NCBI RefSeq assembly: GCF_000006405.1
Contig: NW_003206680.1
Location: forward strand, 19,371-83,370
Reading direction: 5' to 3'
Length of the DNA stretch: 64,000 nucleotides
Origin: Perkinsus marinus ATCC 50983
Lineage: Eukaryota; Perkinsozoa; Perkinsida; Perkinsidae
Shown: one piece after another, positions 8,930 to 21,029 of the stretch
How positions within the stretch are numbered: position 1 is the first letter of the stretch
Layout: every line of letters starts with the position of its first letter
Program-made: the position numbers and the translations under genes
The notes under the pieces: model-generated
What the model was told of the DNA's origin: nothing
The model's input: only the letters and a program-made list of their open reading frames with translations
Database searches by the model: none

Positions 8930-11900
8930 ATGCAGCCCACAGTCCAACTCAGCGACTTCTGCCAAACTAAAGTCTCGGCCAATCGAATCAACTTTGCTAT
9001 CGGACAGCCTTCTGACGGTAATCATTTGTTATTTTCCGATTTTTGAAAAAATCAACTTTTCCAATTCAGCTGTAGTGCCTACTAAGATCCTCAAGGAAGC
9101 GATAGAAGTAGGATGTGCCGCAGCAGTTGAAGATTGGTGTATGTACCAATACGCGACTACCCAGGGGCCTCTCAAATTCCGCGAAGCCTTGGCTAAGGTG
9201 AGCCGAAAAATTTTTTTCCGGAAAAAAATCTGATTTTTTTCGTGAAAAAATTGTAAGTAGAGGATTTGATTTACCATTTTACCAAGTATTGAGAGTTGTG
9301 TCGATGCGATGTAAACAATTGAGGTTTGATGTCGGTGAAAAAGATGTAAATTTTTGTAAACTCGAAAAATGGTTTTTTTCCTGAAATTTTCTGATACCGT
9401 GTTGAATCGTCATTGTCCAGTGATATCATATTTCTTGTCTACTCTCCCGAATTCATTTGTAGTAGCTCGAGTTGCATAAACCAATTACACTTCGAGACGA
9501 TCCTTGTTTTGCACATGGACCTCATGTGTATCTTCCTAGGAGGAACCTAAGATATTTCCACCGCACCATAACCGTGATAATAAATGGTCAATATTATTAC
9601 CATAATTATTATTATATTGGAGTTTCACCACCCTAGTGATATGAAAAACATATTTCACGACTACTGCGTAGTGTGAATATCGCGTTTTTCACGGAGTTTT
9701 ACACCACTTCACGTAAAAACGGGTAGCGAAACTCCATTAGATGGTATTTATTGTGGTATTACTAATACATGTAGTTATTCCTATAAGGTAATTAGTACAG
9801 TTTATGATATCTTATAGAAAGCTTTCATAGAAATGATCATAATATTTAATGAATATTCAATCACTATACCGTTAATTTTACTATTTTCGTATGTAATATA
9901 ACGTAATAATGTATTATACAGTGGAGTTTCACAACCCGTTTTACGTGAAGTGGCGTAAAACTCGGGGAAAAACATATGCAGTAGTCGGGAAATATGTTTT
10001 TCTCTAGTGTTTTCCATATCACTAGGGTGATGAAAATCCATTGTTTGATAACACGTCAAACTTCGCAGTCATCTTACTGGGCCTATTGTGAATCTTTCTT
10101 CTCAGATGCTATCGAGCTCCTACAGCACAGCCGTTCAGCCTGATCACCTTGTTCTTACCTCGGGAATTTCCGCGGCACTTAGTATTCTCGCGAAGGGCGT
10201 CGTGGGAGGCCCTGGTAGTAGTGATGTTGACGATGAATTGTGGTAAGGGATGGAGTCTTTCAGGATCGGTCGTGTTGGTGGAAAATAATACCTATTTTTT
10301 GGCGGGAAACATTTTCAAGGAAGTTGGTAGTGCAGGGGTTTGGTGACAATGAGGAAATTTGGTGACATTCTGGGTGGCGTACACTGAGCCATGTGGGAGC
10401 TCAGAAAAACGAGAAAAATTGATTTTTTTCTCGAATTTGATCAGAAAAAAATACGCTACTATGCACGAGCGTTGATAGGTGCCTCGCTGATTCCAGTGCC
10501 AATAGATGAGGAAGGCCTTATCCCGGACGAGCTCGAGAGCATCCTGAGGAGAGAAAAGGTTTCCGCGTTATATACGAGTAATAACGGCATTAAATATTGT
10601 GATGGATTGTATTGTTAGTACCTGTGCATCACAACCCACAGGGAACGGTGATGAGTGTTGGTCGGCAGAAGGCGGTGATGGAGCTTGCGGTGAAATATGA
10701 TTTTCTGGTGAGTTTGGTATTAGAGTAGGAGTTTACGGGAAGCCCGGAAAGTTTCGGAAAAGTTACGGAAAGTCACGGAAAGTTACGGAAAAGAATTTGC
10801 AGAATTTCCATAGTCATCGACGCACGTAGTTGATGATGTGTGTATTTTCTCACCGCATAGTGTTTGGATTCTGAATTCAGCGTTAATGATTTCGAGCTGG
10901 CCACAGATGTGAGTTTTTTCGCGGAAATTTTAATCGATTTTTCCCTCAATCACTGAATGAATTGATTCCATGGTTCATAATTAGTTTGGGTAATTTTGTG
11001 GCGCGCGAAATTTTTCTTCAGGTTATCTCTGATGAACCCTACGGTCTACTGCACTATGAAGACGTTTCGAAGTGAGTGCTGATTGTCGGAATTAAGATGA
11101 TTTAGTTATGGTTTTTAGGTCAGCGCAGGGAGGCATTCGATCGCTGATGCAGGTGGCTGGTATGAAGGATGATTGGATGAGACACTGTGTGGTGTGTGGA
11201 TCGTTTTCTAAGGTGAGGCGGAGCGAAGCGATGCATGTTTATCAAATTTCATATACTCAAAATAAAACATATGCAAATTTTTATTCCATGGTAGGGGATT
11301 GGAAGAAATTGCAGGAAATTGCAGGATTTCGGGTTTTTTCCTCGCAAATTTTCAGATTCTGGCGCCCGGTTTGCGGCTGGGGTGGTATCATACGCATCCG
11401 GAAAACATCCCCAAGATTTTGTCGAGCGGAGTTTTGCGTGAGAAAGTTCATCTTGACAGTTTGAAAGTAATGGAGAGCTTTCAGTTAGCGGTGGTGGGCC
11501 GCCTCCCGTTCTGGTCGAGGCTGTGACGGAATTGATGAGGAGTGGACGATTAGAAGAACATTTGGTAGTGTGGGGACTGGGGATGATGTTAGGAGTTGAT
11601 GGTATGCTTTCGAAGATATGATGCTTTTTTGGTACGTGATGTCTGGTTGAGTAGCCGTTCACTGCAGAAGTAAAATTACAATGGAGTTTAAGCCGTTTTA
11701 CGTGAAGTGGCGTAAAACTCCGTGAAAAACGCGATATTTGCGTCTTGCAGTAGTCGTGAAATATGTTTTTCATATCACTAGGGTGAGACTCCAATGTGAA
11801 ACTTTAGGCGTTTTTATTATTTCAAGTCTATAACACATACGCTGAAGGCGTCTAGCAACATTTCTGGTTTAGAGCAGGGACCGAACTCGGGTAGTATTTC

Positions 11901-12380
11901 TAGGATGTTTTAGGATGATCTGAGAAGGATATATGGATCGCGGTTGGCGGCGATGGTGGCTGCTTTGGAGGAGGAGATGTCTGATTATGTGACGTTTCAT
12001 AAGCCGAATGGAGGTTACTTCCTCTGGTTGAAGTTTAAAAAGTAGTAGGAAGTTTAGTGTAGTGGTAGAGCATCGGGATGTCTATCCCATGACCCTGGTT
12101 CTATCCCTGGCGATGTGTTTTTTCTCAGATTGCCAGCTGGGAAAGATACCACGGAGTTCCTCGAATTCTGCAGAGATAAAGGCGTTGGATTTCTACCTGG
12201 TGAACTGTCGCGTCTCAATTTGCTATGGGAATATTAATTATTACAGGTGCTCGAACTTCAGTGGATGGGAGTTGTGGTCACGACTGCATTAGACTCTCCT
12301 TCGCCTTTTACACCGAACCGGAGATCCGCAGTGGTATTCATAAGTTGGCTGAAGCATGGGAGCAATTTTGTGGCGAGTGA
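8930..12380 (+). CDS. PLP-dependent class I/II aminotransferase, 13 exons, 408 aa
   Basis: Fold-type I aminotransferase, nearest in motif pattern to LysN/2-aminoadipate or aromatic aminotransferases; the exact substrate cannot be read. Exons: 8930-9017, 9070-9197, 10106-10214, 10264-10326, 10479-10577, 10619-10707, 11022-11071, 11119-11212, 11356-11458, 11485-11564, 11914-12032, 12129-12199, 12247-12380; total 1227 nt in frame. Motifs: NFAIGQPSD, LTSGISAALS, YTIPVHHNPQG (PLP Asn), VISDEPYGLLHY (PLP Asp and Tyr), CGSFSK with the Schiff-base Lys at the end of exon 8, ILAPGLRLGW, GGYFLWLK, and IRLSFAFY with the substrate-carboxylate Arg. Introns run from 26 nt (11459-11484) to 908 nt; the latter holds two family B copies. 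The 26-nt intron is needed to keep frame. No transit peptide is evident. Confidence 0.93.
9618..9757 (+). repeat. Family B element in aminotransferase intron 2
   Basis: TGGAGTTTCACCACCCTAGTG to GCGAAACTCCA. Confidence 0.9.
9921..10042 (-). repeat. Family B element in aminotransferase intron 2
   Basis: TGGAGTTTCACAACCCG to TATCACTAGGGTGATG; opposite orientation to the copy at 9618 in the same intron. Confidence 0.9.
10745..10860 (+). repeat. Family A remnant in aminotransferase intron 6
   Basis: Degenerate; the 3' part CACGTAGTTGATGATGTGTG is recognisable. Confidence 0.5.
11680..11795 (-). repeat. Family B element in aminotransferase intron 10
   Basis: TGGAGTTTAAGCCGTTTTACG to GGTGAGACTCCA. 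Confidence 0.85.
12060..12118 (+). repeat. tRNA-like sequence in aminotransferase intron 11
   Basis: TAGTGGTAGAGCAT (A-box-like) then GGTTCTATCCC (B-box), as in a tRNA body. No acceptor stem, so not a functional tRNA gene. Same sense as the host gene. Confidence 0.6.
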
Positions 12381-12541
12381 CGCAGTTTTCCCGCATAGAG
12401 AGTCACTTTTTTAGTCTTATCCGTTTTTCGTAGTCCTGTTTCCCTCGGCGGTCCAATTGTGAGGTGTGGGTACAATTTCGTGGCGCGCGGTAGTTGATCT
12501 CTGTAGTTGGTAATATCCGCTATGTTATCGTTGAGTCCAGA

Positions 12542-13194
12542 CTGCCGGCAATGCATCGATTGGCATCTTCATGATCACGCCCTATTCCCGAGCGTTAAAG
12601 AGGCTGTCGAGAGCTGTCGCATGGCAGCTGAGGTAGGTTCTTGAGCAGGAGATATGTGGAAAATTATTTCAAGCCGTGTAGAAGAGTTAACCGTGTGAAC
12701 TTAGCCTTACATGGCATGAGCGGCCTCTTTTTCCCTTTTGGAAAACTGCGTGTTGAGAATTTCGGTTGAGGAAGAGAAGTTGCTATTGTCTGGTGCATTC
12801 CTATCGTAGTCGTGATCTCGGATAAGATCTGTGTTCCGGTGATCGGATGGCACTGTACTGACTTGGTTCTAGTGCTCAGCAACTGTGGGAAATATTTTAC
12901 GCTGCTAGTAGATCTAGTGTAATGTTAACGGAAGCGAAATTTCGAGGTAGTTTGACGGTTTCGAAAATGTCTTTGTTGTTGAGGTGCATCGCCTTCACGA
13001 TGCATCGTGGGCTGCTATCAAGAGGATCGGTCATAATTGGTCTTCTAGTACTCCCTCAGCCGTGATGGATGCTGATGGTGCTCACAAGGCGGCCGAATTT
13101 ATTCGGAGTTGCATAGCTAGGTGGTCGGAGATTTCGATGCATCTCGAGTGTTGTTGTTCTTGTTCTTGTTGGTATTGTTGTTGTTCTTGTTGGT

Positions 13195-13265
<71 letters not shown>

Positions 13266-13408
13266 CGTTGTTGTTGCTGTTGTTGAAAGCGCGGAAAGCC
13301 GGTGGGCTGATGCCACTTGGCAAATGCCAGTGTGAAATGCCCGCCTTGTTCTTGCTAGATTTCGGTGCGATGGAGTTGTTGAGATCGAAAGTAGTTGTTC
13401 GTCGTTAG
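12542..13408 (+). CDS. Unidentified exons downstream of the aminotransferase
   Basis: Three stretches have codon use like the neighbours: about 12542-12638 (ending with donor GAG|GTAGGT), about 12950-13150 (contains SWAAIKRIGHNW and HKAAEFIRSCIARW) and 13286-13408 (contains GLMPLGKCQCEMPALF, then a stop). A TTG microsatellite separates the last two. I could not make one continuous model and recognise no domain. It may be a broken gene. Confidence 0.3.
13148..13285. repeat. TTG trinucleotide microsatellite
   Basis: About 140 bp of TTG with a few CTTG breaks. Confidence 0.9.
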
Positions 13409-13594
13409 TCACAATCGATTGTCTGTTGCCATCGTCTTGGGATGTTTATGTGGTCTTGTTGGTCTCAACGGATGTTATGAGGGGTGTTTTCATCCACATG
13501 TGAGTTTAGGGTGGTGATGATCTCAGGCATCTACGACACACTATCATCGCCCCTTGTGAGAAGATATGTCACTTGAAGATGCTATGAGGTGGTT

Positions 13595-13650
13595 GGTCTT
13601 GGGGATCGAACGCGGGGTCTTCCGATAGTCGGCACGTGTACATGACCTGT
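13595..13650 (-). repeat. tRNA-like sequence
   Basis: On the minus strand GTTCGATCCCC preceded by tRNA-like arms; no acceptor pairing. Confidence 0.4.
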
Positions 13651-13689
13651 TGAGTACTTTTCCTGGATAATGATTGGTTGTTTTGTTGG

Positions 13690-13880
13690 CGTGTCTCATG
13701 AGAATATGCATGTGTTGGTGACAGTATGAGAGTTCTGGGAGGAAATCTCGGGAAATTCTTATTGGTTTCTGTATACTCCTATCCGAATTTGCATATGAAC
13801 TGCTATACTTAGTGAGGAAATTCCCTTGAACTAATCTGAAGAGAGGCAAACATACTTTCCGACACTGCTGACGATTTCCA
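13690..13880 (-). repeat. Family A element 5' of the pinin-like gene
   Basis: AATATGCATGTGTTGGTGAC to TTTCCGACACTGC, nearly full length, 65 bp before the start codon. Confidence 0.75.
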
Positions 13881-13944
13881 ATATCTGTCAGCATCATCGG
13901 TTGCTGTTGTTTATATTTTCGAGGAGAATCCCCTTATAGAAGTG

Positions 13945-16900
13945 ATGTCAACTGCAACGACGGGTCGGGTTCATAAAGACGCCTTGTCATCGAGGTCGCC
14001 GGTTAAAGGGAAGGAAGGAGGGAAAGGAGATGAACGTACTTTGAGTAAGGAGATGGACAAACTGATGGAAGAGCAGTAAGCGAGAGGTCTCGGGTTCGAA
14101 CCCCAGGGCGGGCACTTTCGCGCCGGTCAGTGCTCGCATTCAAGAGAGGCTGGCTGAGACTAAACCACCGCCAGTGGACTCGAATGAAGTGGGAGGAATC
14201 GTAGACTATGATCAAGACGATGAGGGAGGAGGAGGAGATTCGGGAGAAGCCGCTACAGCTGGTGGGGTTAATGAAATTTCGTGCCGCGTGATGGTTTTTG
14301 GTGTGATCAGATGGTCGGGCTGGGAGAGAATCGCAACCTCGGCAATCTGAGGAGCTAACGGAGGAGCAGCGAGAGAAGGAGGCGAAAGCGAGGTTTATAA
14401 AGAGCGAACTTGGAGGGTTCTCGGAGGCTAGCCCACAGGTATTAATACTCGTTTCCCTATCACTGAGTTGACGGGCTGAACTGATGGTCTCAACCGCCGA
14501 ATAGATTTTTGAAGGACATTATATTGTGAATTCGGGGTGTGAAAAAGTTTGGAATTTGTGGTGAAGTTTTTTAGTGAAATTGTGAAGTGAACTGTGAGTG
14601 GTTTTGATCGTTTGGTTTTTTTAATCGGAAAATTAATCATCGAGTTTTTGATGTGATATTTTTAGATACGCGAGAGCATGAAGAGGAATAGGAGGATGTT
14701 TGGTAACCTTCTCGGTTACCTCGGCAGTGCGAAGCAGAGGTTAGAAAGTGATAGGAAGAGGGATGCAACTCAACGTAAATGGAGGCGGCAATTTCGTGGC
14801 GCGCGGTAATTGTTGGGCTCAGGTCAAGAGGAATGTGCCCAAAGAGTTGAAGCTAAATTGGCTCGACAACGCAACAACTTGAGAGAAATAAGACGTCTTG
14901 AATGGGAGGAGAGAAGGAAACAAGATCGAGAGCGCTTGGTAGTAGGAGGAGGCGACGAAGTCGAGGTTGGCTGGCGATATATATATTTTTTGTTATTGAT
15001 TATACCAGATTTTGTTGATGTATATATAGCTACGTTACTATGGATGGAGTTTCACCCTTGTGATATGAAAAATATATTTCACGACTGCTGCATATCACCG
15101 TGAATAACGCGTTTTTCACAGGGTTTTACGCCACCTCACGTAAAACGGGTTGTGAAACTCCAATAGATATACCATTGTAAATTACAATTTGCAATTTTCC
15201 TGTTCCTATCCTTCTCCGTTTTACTATGTTTATATATACTCAAATGTATACCGTCAACTCAGGAACAAGTGTTAAAGGAAATGGAGGCTAAGAAGATAGA
15301 GCTGTTGAAGATTCGCTTACAGAGTCATTACGAGTAGTTGATCGCTGCGTGTGTGAGCGAAGGGATTTTCTGTTTTATCACCTTAGAAAAATGACTGGGT
15401 TCATTCGCACCAACGCCCAACNNNNNNNNNNNNNNNNNNNNNNNNNNNNNNNNNNNNNNNNNNNNNNNNNNNNNNNNNNNNNNNNNNNNNNNNNNNNNNN
15501 NNNNNNNNNNNNNNNNNNNNNATTACTTTGAAACGCGAACACGTGCCCTCCCGATATCTATAACTTGTGAGCTCAGGGCCATTGCTGAGAATTGAAAATG
15601 TGTTCTGTAAACTGTTGCGAATAATCTTATAAAACGCGGCTTATTCTCATCGGGGAAGAAAATATCTTTTCTTAGAATATTTGAATAATAAGTACATCTT
15701 GAAATATATAAAAATATATATTTTCACTGGGGAAGTCCTTTCGTAACTGTGAGTTTAATATGAAAATTTATCATCGTTATCAATGCTGTTCTCTCCGTAG
15801 TCTTATTATAGTCTTCCCAAAAAATATTCGGACAACTGTGCTATCGCTTCGCGTATTTCTTTAAAACTGAGCTCTCGAGACCCTCACCGTTCGGATGAGT
15901 CTAGTTGATGTGTTCGGCGAAAAATAAAATTAATTAATTATCACAGTTTATGCCGTGTCGACGCTGCTGTGCGTCCTTGCGATGGATGAAGAGAAAATGC
16001 TTGAAAAAAGCATGCCCCGAGAATTGAACCCGTGATCATTACTTCGTCTCGAAGGCCTGCCTTGCTCGGAAATTCTCAACCAGGGAATTGTTTTTCATCT
16101 CCTTGTTGTTGTCAGATAGAACAGAAGATAGCATCGATTCCGTACAGTTTCGCGGAGTTTGCTGCGCCGACTGTCGCCTCTGCGGGAGATGCCGAAGTCG
16201 ATGATGGTAAGGAGAAGAACGATGACGAGGCCGCAGGTAAGGAAAGGAAAAACGGCGAGGAAGTAGAAGGGAATCCAAAAAAAGATGAGGAGATGCGGGA
16301 TGAGAGAGAACCTAGTAGAAGTGATAAGAAGCGATCTCGAGGTGAGGCTACGGCAGGGGTTGTTCTGTTGCGGATGGAAAAATTCCAAAGCAGTGTTTTG
16401 AACCTTGGTTCATGAAGTTGGTATACAGGAGATAAAGTCTAGAAGCGCCACGGGTTCAATAAACCTGTGGCAACCACCCAAACCTCCATATTCCTGAACA
16501 CAATATAGGTGGTTACAGTAAATCCATAAATAAGGAGTTGAGGGGTTGCTTTGTTGCGGGTGGAAAATTTCCAAGCAATGTTTTGAACCTTGGTTCATGA
16601 AGTGTCGTACATTCTGAGAATATGTTGAAATTTAGTGACATCTCTGGATGGGCGCCTATTGTATCAGCATTCTGTGAAGTATAGTGGTCTTTTTTTATTG
16701 ATAATTGAGTTGGTCATTGAATATAACATGGCATTCTGAGAATGTGTTGGAATTTAGTGACACCTCTGGGTGGGCGCCTATTGCATCAGCATTCTGTGAA
16801 GTATAATGGTCTTGTATCTTCGATGATTGAGTTGGTCATTGAATATAACATGATATTCTGGGGATGCTAGCTCTAACCGAAGAAAGGATGAGTGACAGTG

Positions 16901-17155
16901 TTTCTGCTAGATAACGACAGATCGCCAGAGCGGTCGAGCTCACGCAGTCGTCGCCGTCGTCGCAGCCGTTCGCGTTCCGACACACGGAGGAGATCATCTC
17001 GAAGGCCTTCTCGCGATGATGAAGATACCCAACCCGAGAGACATCGTCGTAGTCGTAGAGTATCGTCGTCACGTTCGAGGTCGGGTGGTCGTTATAGGAG
17101 ACGGAGATCGTCGGCGTCTAGGGAAAGGAGGTATGCCGGTTTATGGAGGATTTGA
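13945..17155 (+). CDS. Pinin-like SR-rich splicing protein, interrupted by a scaffold gap
   Basis: Likely exon-junction/spliceosome-associated pinin homologue. Exons: 13945-14075, 14131-14261, 14311-14438, 14666-14795, 14823-14965, 15263-15333, 15387 into the gap, 16116-16341, 16911-17155. Exons 4-5 carry the pinin core RNRRMFGNLLGYL followed by a charged helix (QRVEAKLARQRNN), exons 6-7 LQSHYEKMTGFIRTNAQ, matching the pinin signature that ends in FIRT. After the gap come an acidic/basic segment and a long RS domain (SRSRRRRRSRSRS). Intron 4 is only 27 nt (14796-14822). Intron 1 (55 nt) contains a tRNA T-arm. The C-terminal end is uncertain: a donor at 17131 could add exons. Some coding sequence is probably lost in the gap. 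Confidence 0.8.
14083..14112 (+). repeat. tRNA T-arm in pinin-like intron 1
   Basis: The 55-nt intron is largely a tRNA 3' half: GGGTTCGAACCCC (perfect B-box) starting 14 nt after the donor. Confidence 0.65.
15044..15164 (+). repeat. Family B element in pinin-like intron 5
   Basis: TGGAGTTTCACCCTTGTGATA to GTGAAACTCCA. Confidence 0.9.
15422..15521. other. Scaffold gap (100 N)
   Basis: Exactly 100 N. It interrupts the pinin-like gene after TGFIRTNAQ, so at least one exon boundary is hidden. Confidence 1.
16015..16080 (-). repeat. tRNA-like sequence in pinin-like intron
   Basis: Minus strand reads CACGGGTTCAATTCTCGGGG, a T-arm; antisense to the host. Confidence 0.5.
16357..16855. repeat. Two nested duplications in a pinin-like intron
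   Basis: GAACCTTGGTTCATGAAG-ending blocks at 16357-16420 and 16543-16605, and a roughly 120-bp tandem pair (16611-16730, 16731-16855) containing TGGGCGCCTATTG. Confidence 0.85.
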
Positions 17156-17534
17156 AAGAGTTATGGTCGCTGAAAGACACTTCCTAGGTCGTAAAAGTCC
17201 TCTAAGATTCTGAAGTTGATATATACTACTCGTCGTGTGATATTCACTCAGCCTTCTCTCCCCTTCATAGGTCGTATAGATGATACCCCTAAGACGTCAC
17301 CATCACTGATATACGTTATTATGGTATTCAGAAATGCCGAAGATGAGGGTGCTGGTGTTGTAGTCTTATTTTCCATACGACCTCTCCACGTGGGAATTTG
17401 CGTTGTTGACAATTTTCATGGAAAAAGTCAGTGAAAAGGGTTCTCCGGGTTCTACCTGCATAGTGGAATCCACTTATTTTCGGGTATTAGCGAGGTCTGA
17501 CGGAAAAATTGAATATTTTGTTTTAGCTGATGGC

Positions 17535-17650
17535 TCATTGACGTTTTACGTGGAGTGGCCTAAAACTCGGTGAAAAACGCGATATGAAGTAGTCGTGAAA
17601 TATATTTTTCACTAGTGTTTTTCATATCACTAGGGTCGTGAAACTTCATC
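17535..17650 (-). repeat. Family B element
   Basis: GACGTTTTACGTGGAGTGG to TCGTGAAACTTCA, between the pinin-like and helical-protein genes. Confidence 0.75.
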
Positions 17651-18143
17651 TTAGTGATGGTGTGCTTATCTACTAGTGATAGAAGATCATAGTCAGAGTT
17701 GAAGAACTCGGGATGAAATTTCGCAATTTCGATTATTTCGAATTTTTTTTGTTAAACGTCAAAGTTGATATCCACTTCGTGGTATTCCATAGGCGTTGGA
17801 AATGTTCGGGCGTTTACTGCAACTCTTACGGTGAACGCCCGAAAATTTCGACAGATTGAAAATTGTCAAAAATTGGTATTCGAGTCGTTGGGATGGGAGG
17901 AATCAAGATGATCTGCTGAGTCTGAGTCTCGGAAATCGTTATATAAAAGTACCAGCATTACCTCTGTCGAGAGTTTATATCTACACAGAAGCCAGAAATA
18001 TACGACGCCCCTCCATGGAGGTATATCGTGAATAACAGGGGAGGTTTGCAGTTGTGAAACGCATCTAGATTCAGCATAAGCTGCTGTTCGAACAAGCGCG
18101 ATGAAACTCTCCATTTCCCTCGAAGGTCCTCTCATCACATCGA

Positions 18144-21029
18144 ATGTCCTTCTGGAACCTCGAAAGGGCCATACGAACGTGTCCGAACGTCTCTCGTCCT
18201 TCTAAAGGCGTGGTCCGAGCAGTACAGCAACTGCGGTGTATATCGACTGATGATGAAATAGCATCTAGTGTTCTCACTGAGGCCACAGCAGAGATCGCGA
18301 CAAGCATCAGTGTTTGTTTGCCGATAGAAACCTTAAAAGTGGTCCTTCAAACCTGTATAGAACATCCCTCCGACCTACGGGAAGGGGTCATCACCGCGAT
18401 CGCTGCTCATGCCATTCCACGACTTGACATTGAAGACTTGGTCGTACTCGCAACGGATGCGGAAATCGTCGACCGAAAGCTCAACGCCCCCATTTTGGGA
18501 GCAACTGTGAAGGTGCTCCGGGGAAAGGGGGCGAAGAAACTCAAATCTGGTTTGACCAGTGAGGAAGCGGCAAACGAAATCGTCAAGGAGATATCTGCCG
18601 GCCCATGGGACGCTGATTTTGCTAAAGCAGTTATCAGCAGTGATGGATTCCTCTCATCTGCGAGTGGAAATGAAATGATAAGTAAATTGGTGAACTCGAT
18701 ATTCGAACTGGAGGACACCGATTTGGCCGTGAAAGTCGTGGTGAATCCCGCGCTCACTATGCGAGTTCGATGGGTTTTCGTCCAGCATCTAATCGAAAAA
18801 TACAGCTCAGCCGACCGAGCCGTGGAGCTTCTCAGTTTTGTAGCAAAATCCAGAGCAGTGATCGTACGTCAGCTGCGAGCACTCCGGGCTGTCTCTGGAA
18901 TACACGTTATTGAAGCTCTGGTCGGCCTTGACGATACGGTGGTGATGAAGACTTGCGCGGAAACGGTCGTTCGAATGGTCCGAAGTCTACATAGTATTGC
19001 GCTCAAACGAACTATCCATTGGTACGCCACCTTTCCGAACCGGGACGCACACTTCAGGAAGTGGCTGGGGGCAAATCTGAGTCGGCAATTAGGGAGAATG
19101 GAGGGGCCTCGAGTGAGAAACTTCCTATCAACCGTAGCTGTGAAGGCTGATGGACACCTTGTCCTCGATCCCATCATCAACTCGGGCGAGATCTCCTGTC
19201 CGCTCATGTTCGACGCTCTCGCGCAAGCTCTAATGCGACCGGGTCTGCCTACAGCGACCGTAGAGAGGATCGCTTCTCGTCTTGTGGACTCCTGTGACTG
19301 TAATTCTACGGAGAAATGGGACTCCTTGGTGCTGGTCCTCCCAGCAGAGACGCTACCTTGTCTGGCTTTGTGCACTGCCGAAAGATTTCCCCACCAGCCA
19401 CAGCGAGCTTCGGTAGTGGTCGAGCGAATGCGGAAGATCCTCGAGGGCCCAGGCGGGGAGAATCACAGAGGCCCCTACACCACTGCTGTCGCCCGACTGT
19501 CGGCGCTCGGCTACTCTTGTGACGGCTGGAGGGACCTAGTTTGCCCTGAGAATCCTCTTGCTCAAGTCGTTGGTCTCTCGAGCAAGGTAACTCTAGCAAG
19601 GGCTCAAGGAGGTCATCGTTGCGAAGGCCTTGAGGGGCCTCTAGTGACAGAGCTCAACCTACAAGTTGACAAGGAGGTGGCTGGTCAGGAGTGGCTCGGC
19701 GAGTTCCCACCCGTCCTACCGTGTGGAGACTTGCACGATGCCGAGTGTAACCTGGTGGAACTGATGGAGGTCTACAGTCCCCATCGTCTCTGGTTCGCCA
19801 GGAGGTGTCTCGTCGCAGCGTCAATGGTCGCCTCTCGAGAACTGACCAGCGCCCCGCTCGTCTCCTTCATCACGAGGAAGAGCCCTACAGGAGAAGCTCA
19901 TGAAATATGTGTACGACACGACGTTGGTTATGTAGCCGCCGTCGTGGACCTCCTCGCCACCTCGTTCGAATCGGGTGAGAAAAACGAAGCGCTCTGGTGG
20001 AGCATCTTTGCTCGGCTATTCGACTGTTCTACAACGTCCGAACGCACTCTGAAGATTCTCACCGAGATCCTCGATAAGATGCTGCCACTGGAGAGCACTC
20101 AGTGCGCTTTCCGAACTCTCGAGAAGTTAGCTCTGGAGTCCTTCATGGACACAGAAAGCTGTCGAAGGAGTCGCTGGGTAGCGCAAAGTCTTCACACAAT
20201 CTACCACGTTGCGATGAGGTGCGGGAAGAACGAAAATTCATCTTGGCTGGAGGACAGGAGGCTGTTCATTGTTCATCTCATAAGAACGGTGTCATTAGAC
20301 CTATGCCCCGATGCCTTACTATTGGTGTTTGAATGCGCGATGATGTTCGGCGCGAGCTGCCAACACTTGAGGTGCATCGCAGAGGCCGCGGTCGAGGGCT
20401 GTGAGGATGCTGATCGTCAGACGATGAGGTGGGACCTTCGGAGGCGTATGCAAGGCTATGAGAATAGAGGCTTTATAATCGAAGGATTGGAGGCAATCGA
20501 ATCAGATACCCTCCCCTACTGGGTCCATCTCTCAAGCGATGCCGTCGAGTCGTGAGCAAAAGGGTCATCCAGTGGCTATGCGACTTGGCGGAGCAGACCA
20601 AAGAGGAGATCGTCGAGAACGACACGGATGGAGGCGTTGGCTCTCTTGTAGACAGAGTTGCTAAGTCGGCACTGACTCGTCTGCGGGAGGCAGTTTGGCG
20701 TCCTTCGTAGAGCCACCTACCAAATTCTCATCCAAGGATCCTTCCTCAAGTCGTGCTTGTCCTCTGCTGATGATGGGCTCCTCCTGGCGGTCATGAAACC
20801 TTTGCATCGTTTTATCGGTAGGGCACCACTACTGTTATGCGGTTACAGCTCCATTGATATTACTTGATATATTTCAGATCACTTGGTTAGTCTCATGAAG
20901 CAAGAGGATACGCGTGCTCCGCGATTGTTGAGGACGGCTCGTTGTCTTCATGACAAGATTGACAAACTCCTCCTGGTTGATACCACTTCTAGGATGGATG
21001 CATCTAGATTAGCTCGGGTCGGTCCGTAG
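18144..21029 (+). CDS. Large alpha-helical protein of unknown function
   Basis: The first exon is an uninterrupted 803-codon frame from the ATG at 18144 to 20555. It is rich in amphipathic helices (Leu, Val, Ala, Arg), with no signal peptide or membrane segment and no recognisable catalytic motif; it resembles HEAT/ARM-type solenoids, which is an impression only. A better 3' model splices at about 20446 (AGGC|GTATGC) to 20550, continuing as SKRVIQWLCDLAEQTKEEI. Further coding blocks at about 20690-20820 (LKSCLSSADDGLLL) and 20878-21029 (HLVSLMKQEDTRAPR, ending TAG) suggest two more exons, with one junction unresolved. Its long exon contrasts with the neighbouring multi-exon genes. Confidence 0.7.

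Noticed and set aside
11249-11794. 181-codon minus frame
   Set aside because: Antisense shadow of aminotransferase exons 9-10 and a family B copy.
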